A stretch of 64,000 nt of DNA, from positions 2,913,083 to 2,977,082 of the forward strand of contig NZ_AP018207.1 of the NCBI RefSeq assembly GCF_002367995.1. The letters run 5' to 3'. Below, one piece after another: positions 1 to 12,629 of this stretch. The notes below the pieces were generated by a model. That model was not told where the DNA came from. It did not search any database and was given only the letters and a program-made list of their open reading frames with translations. Source of the DNA: Calothrix brevissima NIES-22 (GTDB lineage: Bacteria > Cyanobacteriota > Cyanobacteriia > Cyanobacteriales > Nostocaceae). The stretch's first letter is position 1. Every line of letters starts with the position of its first letter. Position numbers and translations under genes: made by a program.

Positions 1-233
1 AAATTACTATTGAACAAAACGTTTTAACTCAAATAGAAAATTTAGAAACTTATCCATCTGTTCGCTCAAAATTACATAGCGGTAAATTAACTCTTCACGC
101 TTGGATTTATGAAATAGAAACTGGTGAAGTGTTTGCTTACGATGCCAATATTGGTAAGTTTAAACTTTTAGATAACCGACCTTTTCCTGTTCCCAATCCT
201 TTGTTGGGTGCATATTCAAAAAATGCTGTTTAA
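1..233 (+). CDS. Beta-carbonic anhydrase, C-terminal fragment
   Basis: An open frame enters from the left edge (first full codon at 3) and stops with TAA at 231-233. The 76 visible residues, including ENVLTQIENLETYPSV and the later LHAWIYEIETGEVFAYD, match the C-terminal helix and strand of beta-class carbonic anhydrases, which interconvert CO2 and bicarbonate with a Cys/His/Cys-bound zinc. The zinc ligands lie upstream of the window, so activity cannot be judged. The family call rests on recall of the conserved HxWxYxIExGxV ending; an unrelated protein with a similar tail is unlikely but not excluded. Confidence 0.7.
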   Translation, partial: ITIEQNVLTQIENLETYPSVRSKLHSGKLTLHAWIYEIETGEVFAYDANIGKFKLLDNRPFPVPNPLLGAYSKNAV

Positions 234-348
234 TTGATTAATTCACGGGGTTGGAGAAAATCCAACCCTGTATTGTTAGAGCAGTAGTCAAGTTTGCGCG
301 ATCGCACTATACTAAATACCATCCTCTTCAGTTTTCAGGACATAGTTT

Positions 349-642
349 ATGATTCTTGAGGCAGTGATGCTTCATGTCAAACCTGGGATGGAATCAGAAT
401 TTGAATTAGCTTTTAAACAAGCTTCCAAAATTATTGCATCAATGAATGGATATTTATCTCACGAACTCCATCGCTGCATTGAAGTTAATGGTAAATATCT
501 TTTACTGGTGAGATGGGAAACTTTAGAATCTCATACAGTAGGATTTCGCGGTTCTACTGAATATGAAGAGTGGAAAAAATTACTACATCATTTTTATGAA
601 CCATTTCCCACAGTTGAGCATTTTGCAGAAGTGGAAATTTAA
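349..642 (+). CDS. Antibiotic biosynthesis monooxygenase (ABM) domain protein
   Basis: 97 residues, the usual size of a single ferredoxin-like ABM domain. The pattern fits the family: an N-terminal strand (MILEAVMLHVKPG), a helix, SMNGYLSHELHR, then YLLLVRWETLESHTVGFRGS and an aromatic/acidic C-terminus. Family members are dimeric cofactor-free monooxygenases or small-molecule binding proteins; several act on quinols or haem, and the substrate here cannot be inferred. It stands alone in the spacer between the carbonic anhydrase fragment and the convergent pcrA. Confidence 0.7.
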   Translation: MILEAVMLHVKPGMESEFELAFKQASKIIASMNGYLSHELHRCIEVNGKYLLLVRWETLESHTVGFRGSTEYEEWKKLLHHFYEPFPTVEHFAEVEI

Positions 643-783
643 CTGATATATTCATCAATATTAAGGGATTTTTAAATATTAAGGCATTTTTAAATAATAG
701 ATAAAATTTTCAGGTGCGTTGCGCTATGCGACAACACACCCTACATAAAAATATCCCATCGTGAGAAATTCGTAATTAAATCA

Positions 784-818
784 AAATTACAAATTACAAA
801 TTACAAATTACAAATGAC
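784..818. repeat. Heptamer tandem repeat (AAATTAC x5)
   Basis: Four perfect AAATTAC units and a fifth, AAATGAC, lie just beyond the 3' end of pcrA. This is the 7 bp periodic STRR class known from Nostocales spacers. Confidence 0.85.
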
Positions 819-824
819 AAATTA

Positions 825-3137
825 TCAATCTACTTTTTGCAACTGCGCTACTCTAGGATCGATAATTTTTTGTCCCAAATTGGCAAATTTAATCGCTACA
901 GACAGCTTACTTCCTTCTCCAAATACATGAGTAATTTCACCAAGACCAAAAGATTTATGTAATACTCTGTCGCCTACGTGCCAATTCTGCTTACCATTGG
1001 TAGGTGCAGCAGTTTTTGTATAGGTTTGACGCACCTTACGCCCATTGGTTAACAATTCTTCTGGTACTTCATCGAGAAATTGCGATCGCACTGCGGGTTC
1101 TCTTGAACCATAAAGGCGGCGTTCGCGAGCATGTGATAAATATAACCTTTCCTGAGCGCGGGTGATTCCGACATAACACAGGCGACGTTCTTCTTCTAAA
1201 GCTGCGGGATCGCTTAAAGAACGATAACCGGGGAATAATCCCTGTTCTAAACCAACTAAAAAGACTACAGGAAATTCTAGCCCTTTAGAAGCGTGCAAAG
1301 TCATCAAAGAAACTGCTGTTTTTCCTTCTTTTAAATTATCTAAATCTGAACTAAGGGCGGTACTTTGTAAGAAACCTTGCAAAGTTGCATCTTCGTTTTC
1401 TTCTTGGAATTGCAGTACAGCGTTATAAAGTTCTTGAACGTTTTGAATTCTGTCTTGAGATTCGTCTGTACCTTGACTGAGCAAGTCTTGAATATAGCCA
1501 GAGTCATCTAGTATACCTTGAACTATTTCTGCTGCTGGCAGATTGCCGATTTCGCCTTGCCAACGGTTAATCATTTCTGCAAAACCTTTCACCGATTTTG
1601 CACCCCTTCCCGCCAAGGTATTGACCGATGTATCATCAGATAAAATTTCCCAAAGGGTGGTTCCTAATTGCTGGGAAGCGTTAATCAAAGCATCAATGGT
1701 GGTTTTCCCAATACCGCGCCGGGGAGTGTTGATGACTCGTAATAAGCTGACAGTATCCGCAGGATTTGCGATCGCTCTTAAATAAGCTATAACATCTTTA
1801 ATTTCTTTGCGATCGTAAAATCTCATTGCTCCCACAACTGTATAAGGAATTTGATATTTCACCAACAGTTCTTCAAATGGGCGAGATTGGGCATTTGTTC
1901 GATAAAGTATGGCAAAACTTCCCCAATTTAACTCAGGATTTTGATATTCTAAAGAGCGAATTTGATTGATGATAAACTCAGCTTCATCTAATTCATTATC
2001 TGCTTTATGACAATAAATTTGTTCCCCTGCTCCCCTGGTTGGTCTAAGAACTTTATCAATTCGTTGGGTATTATTTTCAATTAGTTCATTAGCCGCTTGG
2101 AGAATATTTTCACAAGAGCGATAGTTTTCTTCTAACTTCACCATTGTTCTGGTATCTTCATCTGGTAAACCATCGCCAAAATCTTGCTGAAACTCTAGCA
2201 AGATGGTGAAATCAGCCATTCTAAAAGAGTAAATTGACTGGTCAGCATCACCCACAACAAACACAGAGCGGTTTTGCCAATTCCATTCACTCTTTCTCTC
2301 TTCACCATTCGTAACTAATAGGCGAATCAAGTCATATTGAGTACGGTTAGTATCTTGATATTCATCAACTAAAATATGACAAAACTTGCGATGCCAATAA
2401 CCTAATACTTGTTCGTTTTGCTGAAATAGTCTTGTAGGAATCAGAATTAAATCATCAAAATCTAAGGCGTTATTTTGTGCCAGTTTATCTTGATAGGCGC
2501 TATATACTTGGGCAATTACTCGTCCGCGATAATTCGGTTGCTCTTTTTCAAAGTCTTTGGGTGAGAAACCTTGGTTTTTGGCATTACTAATTGCATAGCG
2601 TACCGAACGATGATCGAATTTTTTATCATCTAAATTTAGCTGTTTGGTAACAATCTCCTTAACCAAACTTTGCGCATCCGATTCATCAAAAATCGAGAAA
2701 TTTTTACTCCACCGCCGACCATTTTCGTCTTGGTACTTCTCAATATCAAACCGTAAGATACGGGAAAATAGACTGTGAAACGTACCGCACCATAAATCTT
2801 TGATGGTTTCGCGGTAAACTTGCGATCGCAGTTGAGATTGTTGATATTCGGTCAACAAATCAAACTTGGTGTCATATTGTTTGATTGCTTCTGCTTCCGC
2901 AAACAGCTTTTGAATCCGTTCTTTCATTTCCCTGGCGGCTTTATTTGTAAAAGTCACCGCCAAAATATTCTCCGGATTGACGCGATGTTTCAGAATCAGG
3001 TTAGCAATCCGATAAGTCAGCGCGCGTGTTTTACCGGAACCTGCTCCAGCCACAACTAGCAGCGGCCCGCAGTAATGTTCTACGGCTTGACGTTGGCTGG
3101 GGTTAAGATGGCTGAGAAAGTCTATAGTTGTGGTCAT
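825..3137 (-). CDS. pcrA: ATP-dependent DNA helicase PcrA/UvrD
   Basis: A superfamily 1A 3'-5' helicase used in nucleotide excision repair and removal of recombinase or stalled forks. From the ATG at 3137 it is 770 residues, normal for PcrA. Visible motifs in order: Q motif (LNPSQRQAV), Walker A (AGAGSGKT), Walker B (VDEYQDTN), motif III (VVGDADQSIYSFR), motif IV (ENYRS), motif V (LHASKGLEFPVVF), motif VI (VGITRAQERLY), and the C-terminal Tudor-like PcrA tail (WHVGDRVLHKSFGLGEI). The frame also opens at a GTG 14 codons upstream (3179), but MTTTIDFLSHLNPSQRQ is the family's usual N-terminus. It is probably monocistronic. Confidence 0.93.
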   Translation of the reverse strand: MTTTIDFLSHLNPSQRQAVEHYCGPLLVVAGAGSGKTRALTYRIANLILKHRVNPENILAVTFTNKAAREMKERIQKLFAEAEAIKQYDTKFDLLTEYQQSQLRSQVYRETIKDLWCGTFHSLFSRILRFDIEKYQDENGRRWSKNFSIFDESDAQSLVKEIVTKQLNLDDKKFDHRSVRYAISNAKNQGFSPKDFEKEQPNYRGRVIAQVYSAYQDKLAQNNALDFDDLILIPTRLFQQNEQVLGYWHRKFCHILVDEYQDTNRTQYDLIRLLVTNGEERKSEWNWQNRSVFVVGDADQSIYSFRMADFTILLEFQQDFGDGLPDEDTRTMVKLEENYRSCENILQAANELIENNTQRIDKVLRPTRGAGEQIYCHKADNELDEAEFIINQIRSLEYQNPELNWGSFAILYRTNAQSRPFEELLVKYQIPYTVVGAMRFYDRKEIKDVIAYLRAIANPADTVSLLRVINTPRRGIGKTTIDALINASQQLGTTLWEILSDDTSVNTLAGRGAKSVKGFAEMINRWQGEIGNLPAAEIVQGILDDSGYIQDLLSQGTDESQDRIQNVQELYNAVLQFQEENEDATLQGFLQSTALSSDLDNLKEGKTAVSLMTLHASKGLEFPVVFLVGLEQGLFPGYRSLSDPAALEEERRLCYVGITRAQERLYLSHARERRLYGSREPAVRSQFLDEVPEELLTNGRKVRQTYTKTAAPTNGKQNWHVGDRVLHKSFGLGEITHVFGEGSKLSVAIKFANLGQKIIDPRVAQLQKVD

Positions 3138-3286
3138 GGATGACTGGGCAGAGAATTGCTTATTTTGAGAGTATCGCACTCAACGCCTATTATTCTAGGT
3201 TAATTAAAATATCTCAATTCACCCTTGTTTCATTTTCCTGAACAACTCTATCACTCAGCCTACATAGCCGTAAGCAGATAAATTAA

Positions 3287-3314
3287 GTCAACAGTCAACA
3301 GTCAACAGTCAACA
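3287..3314. repeat. Heptamer tandem repeat (GTCAACA x4)
   Basis: Four perfect GTCAACA units lie immediately downstream of the histidine kinase stop codon and upstream of pcrA. Confidence 0.85.
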
Positions 3315-3320
3315 GCTATA

Positions 3321-5045
3321 CTATTCTTCCACAATCAAAGGTAAGCGGACGATAAAAGTAGAACCTACTCCCAATTGGCTTTTTACGACAATTTCGCCAC
3401 CCATCATTTGACAAAAATGGCGACTAATTGCTAACCCTAAGCCAGTACCACCATATTTTTTCGTTGTCGATGTATCCCCTTGGATAAAAGGTTGAAATAG
3501 CTGCTTTTGTTGACTTTGTGACATCCCAATACCTGTGTCACTCACAGTAAAAGTCACAATTCCATCGGCTACTGTTCCGACTAATTCATCTTTACTAATT
3601 TTAACTGTGAGGCTAACTTTACCATTTGTGGTGAATTTAGCAGCATTACTTAATAAATTTAACAATACCTGCCGCATTCTTGTCTGATCGGCATACATTG
3701 TTCCTAAATGTTCATCACAATCAATTTCTAAAATATTACCGTTTTTCTCTACAGCCGATCGCACTGTCAGCACAACATTACTAATTAATGTCCCAATCTC
3801 AAATGTCTCTGGGTACAGAGTCATTTTCCCGGCTTCAATTTTTGACAAATCAAGGATGTCATTAATTAATTCTAGTAAATGTCTCCCAGCTGAATTAATT
3901 GTTTCTAAATCGGTAATAAAATCTCCCGTCAAGCCTAAATCTGTAGCATCATCTTGTAGGAGTTGACTCAAGCCAATTACCGCATTTAATGGGGTGCGTA
4001 ATTCGTGGCTGACATTAGCTAAAAATACACTTTTGGCTTTGCTAGCAGCTTCCGCTAATTCTTTGGCTTGTTGCAGTTCTTTGGTGCGCTCAGAGACGCG
4101 CTCAATTAACCGATTTAAAGATTTAGCTAATAAGCCAATTTCATCTTCTGTCGTTATGGGTGCGCGTAAATCAAAATTAGATTTTCTCGCTACTTGTTCT
4201 GCAACTTGAGTTACCGTGATTACTGGTTCCGCGATCGCGCGACTCGTCCGCCAAGCTACAATGGCCGCGATCGCTACTGATACCAGCATACTCATAATCA
4301 CGATTAATCTTTCAACGCCTTTAGCCTGCTCTACACCTCTGGTTCGCTCTTGCTCTTGGACTTCAGCATTTTGTAAGATATTCGTCAGCGTCTGCGATAG
4401 CTGCTCTAGGCGCAGCGCTGTATCGCCACGCATAATTTGCAGTAATCGCTCTCTTTGTGCATCAATTTGCTGAACTTCAATTGACGGAGATTCAATTTTG
4501 TCTAAAACCGATTCTACCTGCTCAACATAAATCTCTAAATTGTTGGCATAATCGAGTAATAAAGTTTCTAAAGTCGCACTTGTAGCTGCTAATCTTTTGG
4601 GATTTCTGGCGATAAAAGTTGTAATTTCTGCTTCTAATTGCTTCGCTTGCTCAACATTTTTGAGAAATTCACTTTTCTTATTTTGTCGCTGTATGGGATC
4701 TTCTAATACTGCGACTAAATTAGAACTATATAATTGCGCTCCTACTACGGCATTTTTATAGTTAGTTAACAGTTGTCCTTGCTCGTGCGCGTGATTTAGT
4801 TGGTTAATTTCCCTGGCTCGGTAATAGTTAGCAATTACCAACCCAGTTAGGGAACCAAAGAAACCAATACCAATGGCGACAAAATATCCATAGCCAATTT
4901 TTTGATGTATGCGCCATGAACTTGCTTTGAGTTTCCCCCGTGAAGGAAATTCAATAGTCGGGAGTTCGTCTGTCGATGGCTCTTCCTCTGGCACTTTTTT
5001 GCTTTCTGAACTGCTGTCAACAGGGATTAGCTTTTGAGTTTGCAT
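3321..5045 (-). CDS. Membrane-bound sensor histidine kinase
   Basis: 574 residues. A proline/glutamate-rich N-terminus precedes TM1 (about 49-75, [22 protein letters not shown]), a long helical periplasmic sensor, TM2 (about 248-270, [17 protein letters not shown]), HAMP ([18 protein letters not shown]), a coiled coil, HisKA with phospho-acceptor H in [14 protein letters not shown], and HATPase_c with the N box ([12 protein letters not shown]), G1 (VSDTGIGM) and G2 ([10 protein letters not shown]). It should autophosphorylate and pass phosphate to an unlinked response regulator, since no regulator or HPt gene is adjacent. The helical sensor resembles four-helix-bundle (CHASE3-like) modules, so the ligand is unknown. 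GAGG and AAGGAG upstream of the ATG support the start. Confidence 0.88.
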   Translation of the reverse strand: MQTQKLIPVDSSSESKKVPEEEPSTDELPTIEFPSRGKLKASSWRIHQKIGYGYFVAIGIGFFGSLTGLVIANYYRAREINQLNHAHEQGQLLTNYKNAVVGAQLYSSNLVAVLEDPIQRQNKKSEFLKNVEQAKQLEAEITTFIARNPKRLAATSATLETLLLDYANNLEIYVEQVESVLDKIESPSIEVQQIDAQRERLLQIMRGDTALRLEQLSQTLTNILQNAEVQEQERTRGVEQAKGVERLIVIMSMLVSVAIAAIVAWRTSRAIAEPVITVTQVAEQVARKSNFDLRAPITTEDEIGLLAKSLNRLIERVSERTKELQQAKELAEAASKAKSVFLANVSHELRTPLNAVIGLSQLLQDDATDLGLTGDFITDLETINSAGRHLLELINDILDLSKIEAGKMTLYPETFEIGTLISNVVLTVRSAVEKNGNILEIDCDEHLGTMYADQTRMRQVLLNLLSNAAKFTTNGKVSLTVKISKDELVGTVADGIVTFTVSDTGIGMSQSQQKQLFQPFIQGDTSTTKKYGGTGLGLAISRHFCQMMGGEIVVKSQLGVGSTFIVRLPLIVEE

Positions 5046-5560
5046 CCCTCAGATCTCCTTAGCCTCCCATAAAAGTCATCACTGAAGTTTGGCTGGGGTA
5101 AACAATTTATCTAGCGACTATTAACTAAATTATCTTTTTTTGTGACAAGAGTAAATTATATATCACGAGACAATTGCCATGAGCTTTTTTATATTTAAAT
5201 TAATTAGTTATAATCTTTAATTTCCTTTATAACTGTCAATATAAATTGCTTTTTGTAAAAAAGCCGTTCCCTAAACCAAATGCACCCCTACCAGTATATC
5301 TTTTTCGTCAATTTACTTCCATATACAGCTATATTAAGTTAATGAGTAAGCAGCTAATCTAACCTTTTTTAGCTTTGCAGCAGCTACTATCAAACCGTAA
5401 ATAGCAGAATTGTTCAGTTGACTACAGTAAAGAGTCTCAAAATTACTGCTGTATATTGACAAAATAACTGTTTCATAATTTTATCACCAATCCCTTTGAT
5501 TAACCAATAATCAAAAATTACTATCCGAGATTGTGGTTTTTAGACAGGGGAAATATAACT
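5046..5560. other. AT-rich spacer upstream of the histidine kinase
   Basis: About 515 bp with no convincing reading frame. It should hold the minus-strand promoter of the kinase gene. I see no tandem repeat or tRNA. A 14 bp palindrome (AGTAAGTACTTACT) lies near 5650, beyond the terminator and close to the metK stop codon. Confidence 0.5.
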
Positions 5561-5611
5561 ATAAAAAATCCTCTGGTTGTCAGTAGTTTTACTACTATAA
5601 TTCCAGAGGAT
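5561..5611 (-). terminator. Intrinsic terminator of metK
   Basis: A perfect 9 bp stem (ATCCTCTGG at 5568-5576 with CCAGAGGAT at 5603-5611) encloses a nested hairpin (AGTAGT/ACTACT, 5582-5596). Read on the minus strand it is followed by a T run (5561-5567 is ATAAAAA on the plus strand). It lies about 95 bp past the metK stop. Confidence 0.85.
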
Positions 5612-5705
5612 ATAGTTGTTCGAGATTAATTTTATCTAAGATAGAGTATAAGTAAGTACTTACTCATACCCTCAGATTTGGCGATCGCTGCCAGTAATGA
5701 TAATA

Positions 5706-6980
5706 TTACTTGAGTGCAGATGCGATCGGCGCTGAAACTGACTCGCTAACGGCTTGTTTGAGCAAATCAGCCTTATCGGTACGTTCCCACGGCAAATCTA
5801 AATCATTCCGTCCAAAATGACCGTAAGCCGCGACGTCCTGATAAAAACGTCCGCCTCGTTCATTTGGTAAGTTGCGTAAATTGAAAGCATGAATAATTCC
5901 TGCTGGACGCAATTCAAAATGCTTTTTGACTAATTCCAACAGAATTTCATCATCGACTTTGCCAGTACCAAAGGTATCGAGAAAAATGCTCACAGGACGC
6001 GCCACGCCAATAGCGTAACTGAGCTGTACTTCACATTTTTCTGCTAACCCAGCTGCGACAATATTTTTCGCTACATAGCGAGCCGCGTAAGCCGCCGAAC
6101 GGTCTACTTTTGTGGGATCTTTACCAGAAAAAGCACCGCCACCATGTCGGGAATAACCACCGTAGGTGTCAACAATAATTTTTCTACCAGTTAAACCAGA
6201 GTCGCCTTGAGGGCCGCCAATGACAAATTTGCCGGTGGGGTTGACTAAAAAGCGTGTCTGTGCGTCAGGCTTGATGGCAATATCGCCAAATACAGGCTCA
6301 ACTACAGCCGTCCACAAATCTTCTTTGATTTTCGCTTGGACTGCCGCTTCATCGGTAATTTCCCCAATAGTAGCGGTATGTTGGGTAGAAATCAGGATTG
6401 TATCAATCCCTACTGGTCGTCCATCTTCGTAAATTACGGTAACTTGGGTTTTACCGTCGGGACGCAAGTAAGACAAATCGCCTGTTTTGCGTACTGCTGC
6501 TAATCTGCGCGCAATGCGGTGAGCCAAACTAATGGGTAAGGGAATTAATTCTGGGGTTTCGTTGCTAGCAAAACCAAACATAATCCCTTGGTCACCCGCA
6601 CCAATCGAATCAAATAGTTCATCACTATCTGCTTCGCGGGTTTCTTGCGCTGTGTTCACACCTTGAGCAATATCAGGTGATTGCTCATCTAAGGCTACTA
6701 ACACACTGGTACTGTTGGCAGAAAAGCCGTTATCAGCATTGGTATAGCCAATTTCAGCAATTTTCTTCCGGGCCAGATTCACAAAATTGACATTGGCGTT
6801 AGTGGTAATTTCACCTGTAATTAACACTAAACCAGTATTAACTACTACCTCAGCCGCAACTCGACTAGTGGGGTCTTGTGTCAGTAAGGCATCCAGAATC
6901 GTATCAGAAATCTGATCGCAGATTTTATCTGGATGACCTTCGGTAACTGACTCGGAGGTAAAAAGATATCGACGAGACAA
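5706..6980 (-). CDS. metK: S-adenosylmethionine synthetase
   Basis: 424 residues. It makes SAM from methionine and ATP in the cytosol. Diagnostic motifs are [13 protein letters not shown] near the N-terminus, [10 protein letters not shown] (the hexapeptide loop region), [18 protein letters not shown] (phosphate/metal site) and the conserved C-terminus around WERTD. Translation starts at a TTG: a near-perfect Shine-Dalgarno AAAGGAGG (6988-6995) sits 7 nt upstream and no ATG is available nearby in frame. An intrinsic terminator follows, so the gene is probably monocistronic. Confidence 0.95.
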   Translation of the reverse strand: MSRRYLFTSESVTEGHPDKICDQISDTILDALLTQDPTSRVAAEVVVNTGLVLITGEITTNANVNFVNLARKKIAEIGYTNADNGFSANSTSVLVALDEQSPDIAQGVNTAQETREADSDELFDSIGAGDQGIMFGFASNETPELIPLPISLAHRIARRLAAVRKTGDLSYLRPDGKTQVTVIYEDGRPVGIDTILISTQHTATIGEITDEAAVQAKIKEDLWTAVVEPVFGDIAIKPDAQTRFLVNPTGKFVIGGPQGDSGLTGRKIIVDTYGGYSRHGGGAFSGKDPTKVDRSAAYAARYVAKNIVAAGLAEKCEVQLSYAIGVARPVSIFLDTFGTGKVDDEILLELVKKHFELRPAGIIHAFNLRNLPNERGGRFYQDVAAYGHFGRNDLDLPWERTDKADLLKQAVSESVSAPIASALK

Positions 6981-6987
6981 AGGTATT

Positions 6988-6995
6988 CCTCCTTT
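6988..6995 (-). promoter_or_regulatory. Shine-Dalgarno that fixes the TTG start of metK
   Basis: On the minus strand the sequence is AAAGGAGG, then 7 nt, then TTG. The match to the 16S rRNA tail is long enough to override the weak start codon and identifies 6980 as the first base of the gene. Confidence 0.8.
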
Positions 6996-7322
6996 ATTAA
7001 GAGTGTTTCACTGACTAGATAATTACACTCATCATCAAATCAATTCCTCAAGAATTGATTGTCTGTTGTTTTTGCAACTCACAAATCACAACTGACTACT
7101 GATAAACTGGGCTTAATTTTCTTCCCTCATCTCAAAGACAAGGGCTGATACTTCACCCTGCTGAGTAATTATTTAGTTCAGTTACTCTAATTTCTGAAAT
7201 CATAACAATATTTACACATTAAATAGTTAGTCTGTTCTTAACTTTCCTCAAAGTTATTAATGATATTTAATAATTTTTTCAAAGAAATATATAATTTTTC
7301 GCAAAAATGTTTTGATCAACAC
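6996..7322. other. AT-rich metK upstream region
   Basis: About 330 bp between metK and the prk terminator with no plausible gene. It should contain the metK promoter on the minus strand. AATTGATT and ATCAATTC around 7033-7060 form a short inverted repeat in the leader; I see no known SAM riboswitch core. Confidence 0.4.
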
Positions 7323-7354
7323 AAAAAAAAGGGAGATACCCTCAAGCATCTCCC
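7323..7354 (-). terminator. Intrinsic terminator of prk
   Basis: The stem GGGAGAT (7331-7337) / ATCTCCC (7348-7354) is followed on the minus strand by a run of eight T (7323-7330 is all A on the plus strand). It lies about 27 bp after the prk stop. Confidence 0.9.
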
Positions 7355-7380
7355 TAAGCTTTGACACAAATACTGCTGCT

Positions 7381-8385
7381 TTAAACTTGAACTGCTAGTT
7401 TGGCTTCCTTTGCTGTTAAACGCTCGTAAGCTTCGCGCATTTTCAAGCCGGTAAGCACTTGGAACAAACCAGTTCCATTGTTGGAACCTGGATATTCGCG
7501 GTGTTGGAGTAACAAGTGGGTCATCTCACCTTGGTATTTGGTGGATGTTTTGCTCAGATGGGTTTCGATGTAAATCACTTCTTCTAAATTGTCGAATTGA
7601 CCATCTACTTCCAATACTGAGACGTAACGACCGTAGTAAACATCTGAACCGTAGTGCAGTTGCATACCAGGGTAGGAGCAAGTCAGCTTGCGTCCGCAAG
7701 GTGTCCAATTAATTGTTGAGCCTTCATCAAAGAGGTAGGTTGGCTCAAAGCCGTCTTTACCTTCTCTTTGGAGCATCCGTACCCGTAGGACTTTGCGCTC
7801 TGTGTCGTTTTTAATTAAATTAGTTGGTAATACTTGGAGAACTATATCAGCAAATTCTCTTTGTGGTTCAATAAACTTTTCAAAGTCAGGTTTACGGGAA
7901 TTGATTTGCGCTAAGACATCTTCATAGCGGTGACCCCTTTCGGCCATGTCGCGCTGAATCTTCCAAGCAATTTTAACTTCGTCGCTGATATCAAAGTAAA
8001 CACTGAAATCAATTAGCGATCGCACCCGCTCATCATATAAAGGATGCAGCCCTTCCACAACTATAATGTGATTCGGCTCAATCCGCTCTGGTGGATCGAT
8101 CAGGCCGGTTTCGTGGTTGTAAATCGGCTTATCAATTGCTTGACCATTTTTGAGCGCGCTAATTTGCTCATACATTAGGTCAAAGTTGTTCGCCCTAGGA
8201 TCGAGAGCAGTAATCCCTGTTTCTTTGCGTTGTTTGCGATCTAAAGAATGATAGTCATCTAAACAGATCACTGTCATTAAATCTTCGCCAAACAAATCGA
8301 TTAAACGACGCAAAAATGTAGATTTACCGCACCCAGAGTCTCCAGCTACTCCAATTAGTACCACGCGTTCCGGCTTACTCGTCAT
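7381..8385 (-). CDS. prk: Phosphoribulokinase
   Basis: 334 residues. It phosphorylates ribulose 5-phosphate to ribulose 1,5-bisphosphate, the step unique to the Calvin cycle. P-loop GVAGDSGCGKST is at 12-23. The redox-regulatory cysteines of the plant/cyanobacterial enzyme are present at Cys19 (inside the P-loop) and Cys41 (TVICLDDYH), as is the C-terminal pair in WTPCGRKLTCSYPG. This implies thioredoxin control and dark inactivation in the GAPDH-CP12-PRK complex, as known for the family. GAGGAG before the ATG supports the start. It is divergent from petH across a 1.5 kb spacer. Confidence 0.96.
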   Translation of the reverse strand: MTSKPERVVLIGVAGDSGCGKSTFLRRLIDLFGEDLMTVICLDDYHSLDRKQRKETGITALDPRANNFDLMYEQISALKNGQAIDKPIYNHETGLIDPPERIEPNHIIVVEGLHPLYDERVRSLIDFSVYFDISDEVKIAWKIQRDMAERGHRYEDVLAQINSRKPDFEKFIEPQREFADIVLQVLPTNLIKNDTERKVLRVRMLQREGKDGFEPTYLFDEGSTINWTPCGRKLTCSYPGMQLHYGSDVYYGRYVSVLEVDGQFDNLEEVIYIETHLSKTSTKYQGEMTHLLLQHREYPGSNNGTGLFQVLTGLKMREAYERLTAKEAKLAVQV

Positions 8386-11151
<2,766 letters not shown>

Positions 11152-11166
11152 GTACTAACTACTGAG

Positions 11167-11194
11167 TTTTGAATTTTGAGTTTTGAATTTTGAT
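11167..11194. repeat. Heptamer tandem repeat (TTTTGAR x4)
   Basis: Four 7 bp units, TTTTGAA/TTTTGAG/TTTTGAA/TTTTGAT, follow the petH stop codon. Confidence 0.8.
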
Positions 11195-11210
11195 TAATTA
11201 TCAGGAGAAT

Positions 11211-11566
11211 GGGTCTAAAACCCCGTCCTTCTAGGACGCCTTTCTGGTAAAATGAGTACAACCGGAAAATCAGATGTGTAGTCGTGGCACGCGAACTGAC
11301 CGTTGGATAAAGGCGCTTTGTCACCAGCCCTCACGGGTTGGCCCAATACCTCACTGCCCTCTAAAAATATGGCATAGGTGGGAGACAATAAAAATCAAAT
11401 AGGGTAGGGCATACCCGAATTTACGCTTGGGGAGTAGTCCATAAGAGTGCTTGCTGTAAAAAGTGTAGTCGGACTAAACATGAAACTGTCAGCCCAAAAT
11501 CAACATTGTTGGTGGAGGCAAGATTCAGCCCAAGAATCACCGCACTTTTAGGGCGGTGAGTGTCAA
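11211..11566 (+). mobile_element. IS200/IS605-type remnant without transposase (ends and guide-RNA-like region)
   Basis: The left part carries GGGT-N5-ACCC and CGTCCT-TCT-AGGACG (11224-11238), hairpins like the left end of IS200/IS605 elements. The right part ends with CAGCCCAAGAATCACCGC, a TCACCGC/GCGGTGA hairpin (11537-11559) and GTGTCAAG, the kind of right end that in cyanobacterial tnpB elements closes the 3' guide (omega) RNA. No tnpA or tnpB reading frame remains in the roughly 350 bp. It could be a deletion derivative or a non-autonomous copy. The call rests on remembered end signatures and would need alignment. Confidence 0.5.
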
Positions 11567-11568
11567 GT

Positions 11569-11601
11569 AGGCTGGGCATTGTCCAGCCTAAAATTTTTTT
11601 A
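11569..11601 (+). terminator. Intrinsic terminator downstream of petH and the IS remnant
   Basis: The stem AGGCTGG (11569-11575) / CCAGCCT (11583-11589) is followed by AAAA and a run of seven T (11594-11600). Confidence 0.8.
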
Positions 11602-11607
11602 TTGGTT

Positions 11608-11635
11608 AGTTGTCAGTTGTCAGTTGTCAGTTGTC
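11608..11635. repeat. Heptamer tandem repeat (AGTTGTC x4)
   Basis: Four perfect AGTTGTC units lie just after the terminator. The same unit recurs at 16520-16559. Confidence 0.85.
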
Positions 11636-11752
11636 ATACGAATCCGCGTTTTGATACGTAATTAAGATTTTGGTAAGGCTGGGGTTTCCCCGCCCTTACG
11701 AGTTGTGGATTTGGTCAGATAATGATTGGGTTATTTTTTATTTAGAAATCCC

Positions 11753-12403
11753 TTAAGGCGATAGGCGTTGGATTTTCCAAGTTTGATTGTCTAAACGAGT
11801 ATATAGCAAGCGATCGTGCAAGCGGCTGGGTCTTCCTTGCCAAAACTCAATTTCTGTGGGAATGACTCGCAAACCTCCCCAGTGAGAGGGGCGAGGAATC
11901 TCCTGATTTTCATACTGATGCTGCAATTGCTGCAAGTTTTGCTCTAAGACTTCTCGACTAGTTATCGCCTCACTTTGACGAGAAGCCCATGCACCGAGGC
12001 GACTGTTTTCAGGACGGCTGTAAAAATATTTATCAGACTCGGCTTCAGAAACTTGTTCTACATAGCCGATAATCCTGACTTGGCGTTCTAATTCCGCCCA
12101 CCAAAAAACTAATGCAGCTTGGGGATTTTCTGCTAATTCTTGTCCTTTACGACTGTTATAGTTGGTAAAAAAGACAAAGCCCCGCTCATCAAAATCTTTC
12201 AGTAATACCATTCTGGCTGAGGGTTTACCGTCTGGGGTGGCGGTTGCTATAGTCATGGCATTGGGTTCAGGAAGTTGGGCAGCTAATGCCTGCTCAAACC
12301 ATTGTTTAAATTGTATAAAAGGATTAGGGTCAACCTCAGTTTCAGTTAAATCTTCTAATGTGTAGTCTTTGCGAAGGTCGGCAATGGTAGGATGCATGGT
12401 CAT
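11753..12403 (-). CDS. pdxH: Pyridoxamine 5'-phosphate oxidase
   Basis: 216 residues, standard length. It uses FMN and oxygen to convert pyridoxine or pyridoxamine 5'-phosphate into pyridoxal 5'-phosphate. Seen in order are [12 protein letters not shown] (the N-terminal family signature), [52 protein letters not shown] (FMN site), [16 protein letters not shown] and the C-terminal [14 protein letters not shown]. Two ATGs sit at the start (12403, 12397); AAGGAAG fits either. It lies alone and convergent with petH. Confidence 0.95.
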   Translation of the reverse strand: MTMHPTIADLRKDYTLEDLTETEVDPNPFIQFKQWFEQALAAQLPEPNAMTIATATPDGKPSARMVLLKDFDERGFVFFTNYNSRKGQELAENPQAALVFWWAELERQVRIIGYVEQVSEAESDKYFYSRPENSRLGAWASRQSEAITSREVLEQNLQQLQHQYENQEIPRPSHWGGLRVIPTEIEFWQGRPSRLHDRLLYTRLDNQTWKIQRLSP

Positions 12404-12629
12404 TTACTTCCTTGCGATTCAGATATGCGTATATATATCTTTATGCAAAAATCTCCCATGTGATGGATACCAAAGCTAGCAGTTAAGGCAATTTTTTCCC
12501 GGAGTCGAGAAAAAAGATTGCATCTGTTACCAAATTTGGATAATTATTATTGTTTGAGAGTAATTGAGCAGCCTGATATTTAAGATTTGTCATCCCTAAT
12601 TCCTCATCTAAAAATCTCAAATTGCTATT

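Noticed and set aside
6996-7100. SAM riboswitch in the metK leader
   Set aside because: No SAM-I, SAM-II or SAM-IV core could be drawn; only a short AATTGATT inverted repeat is present.
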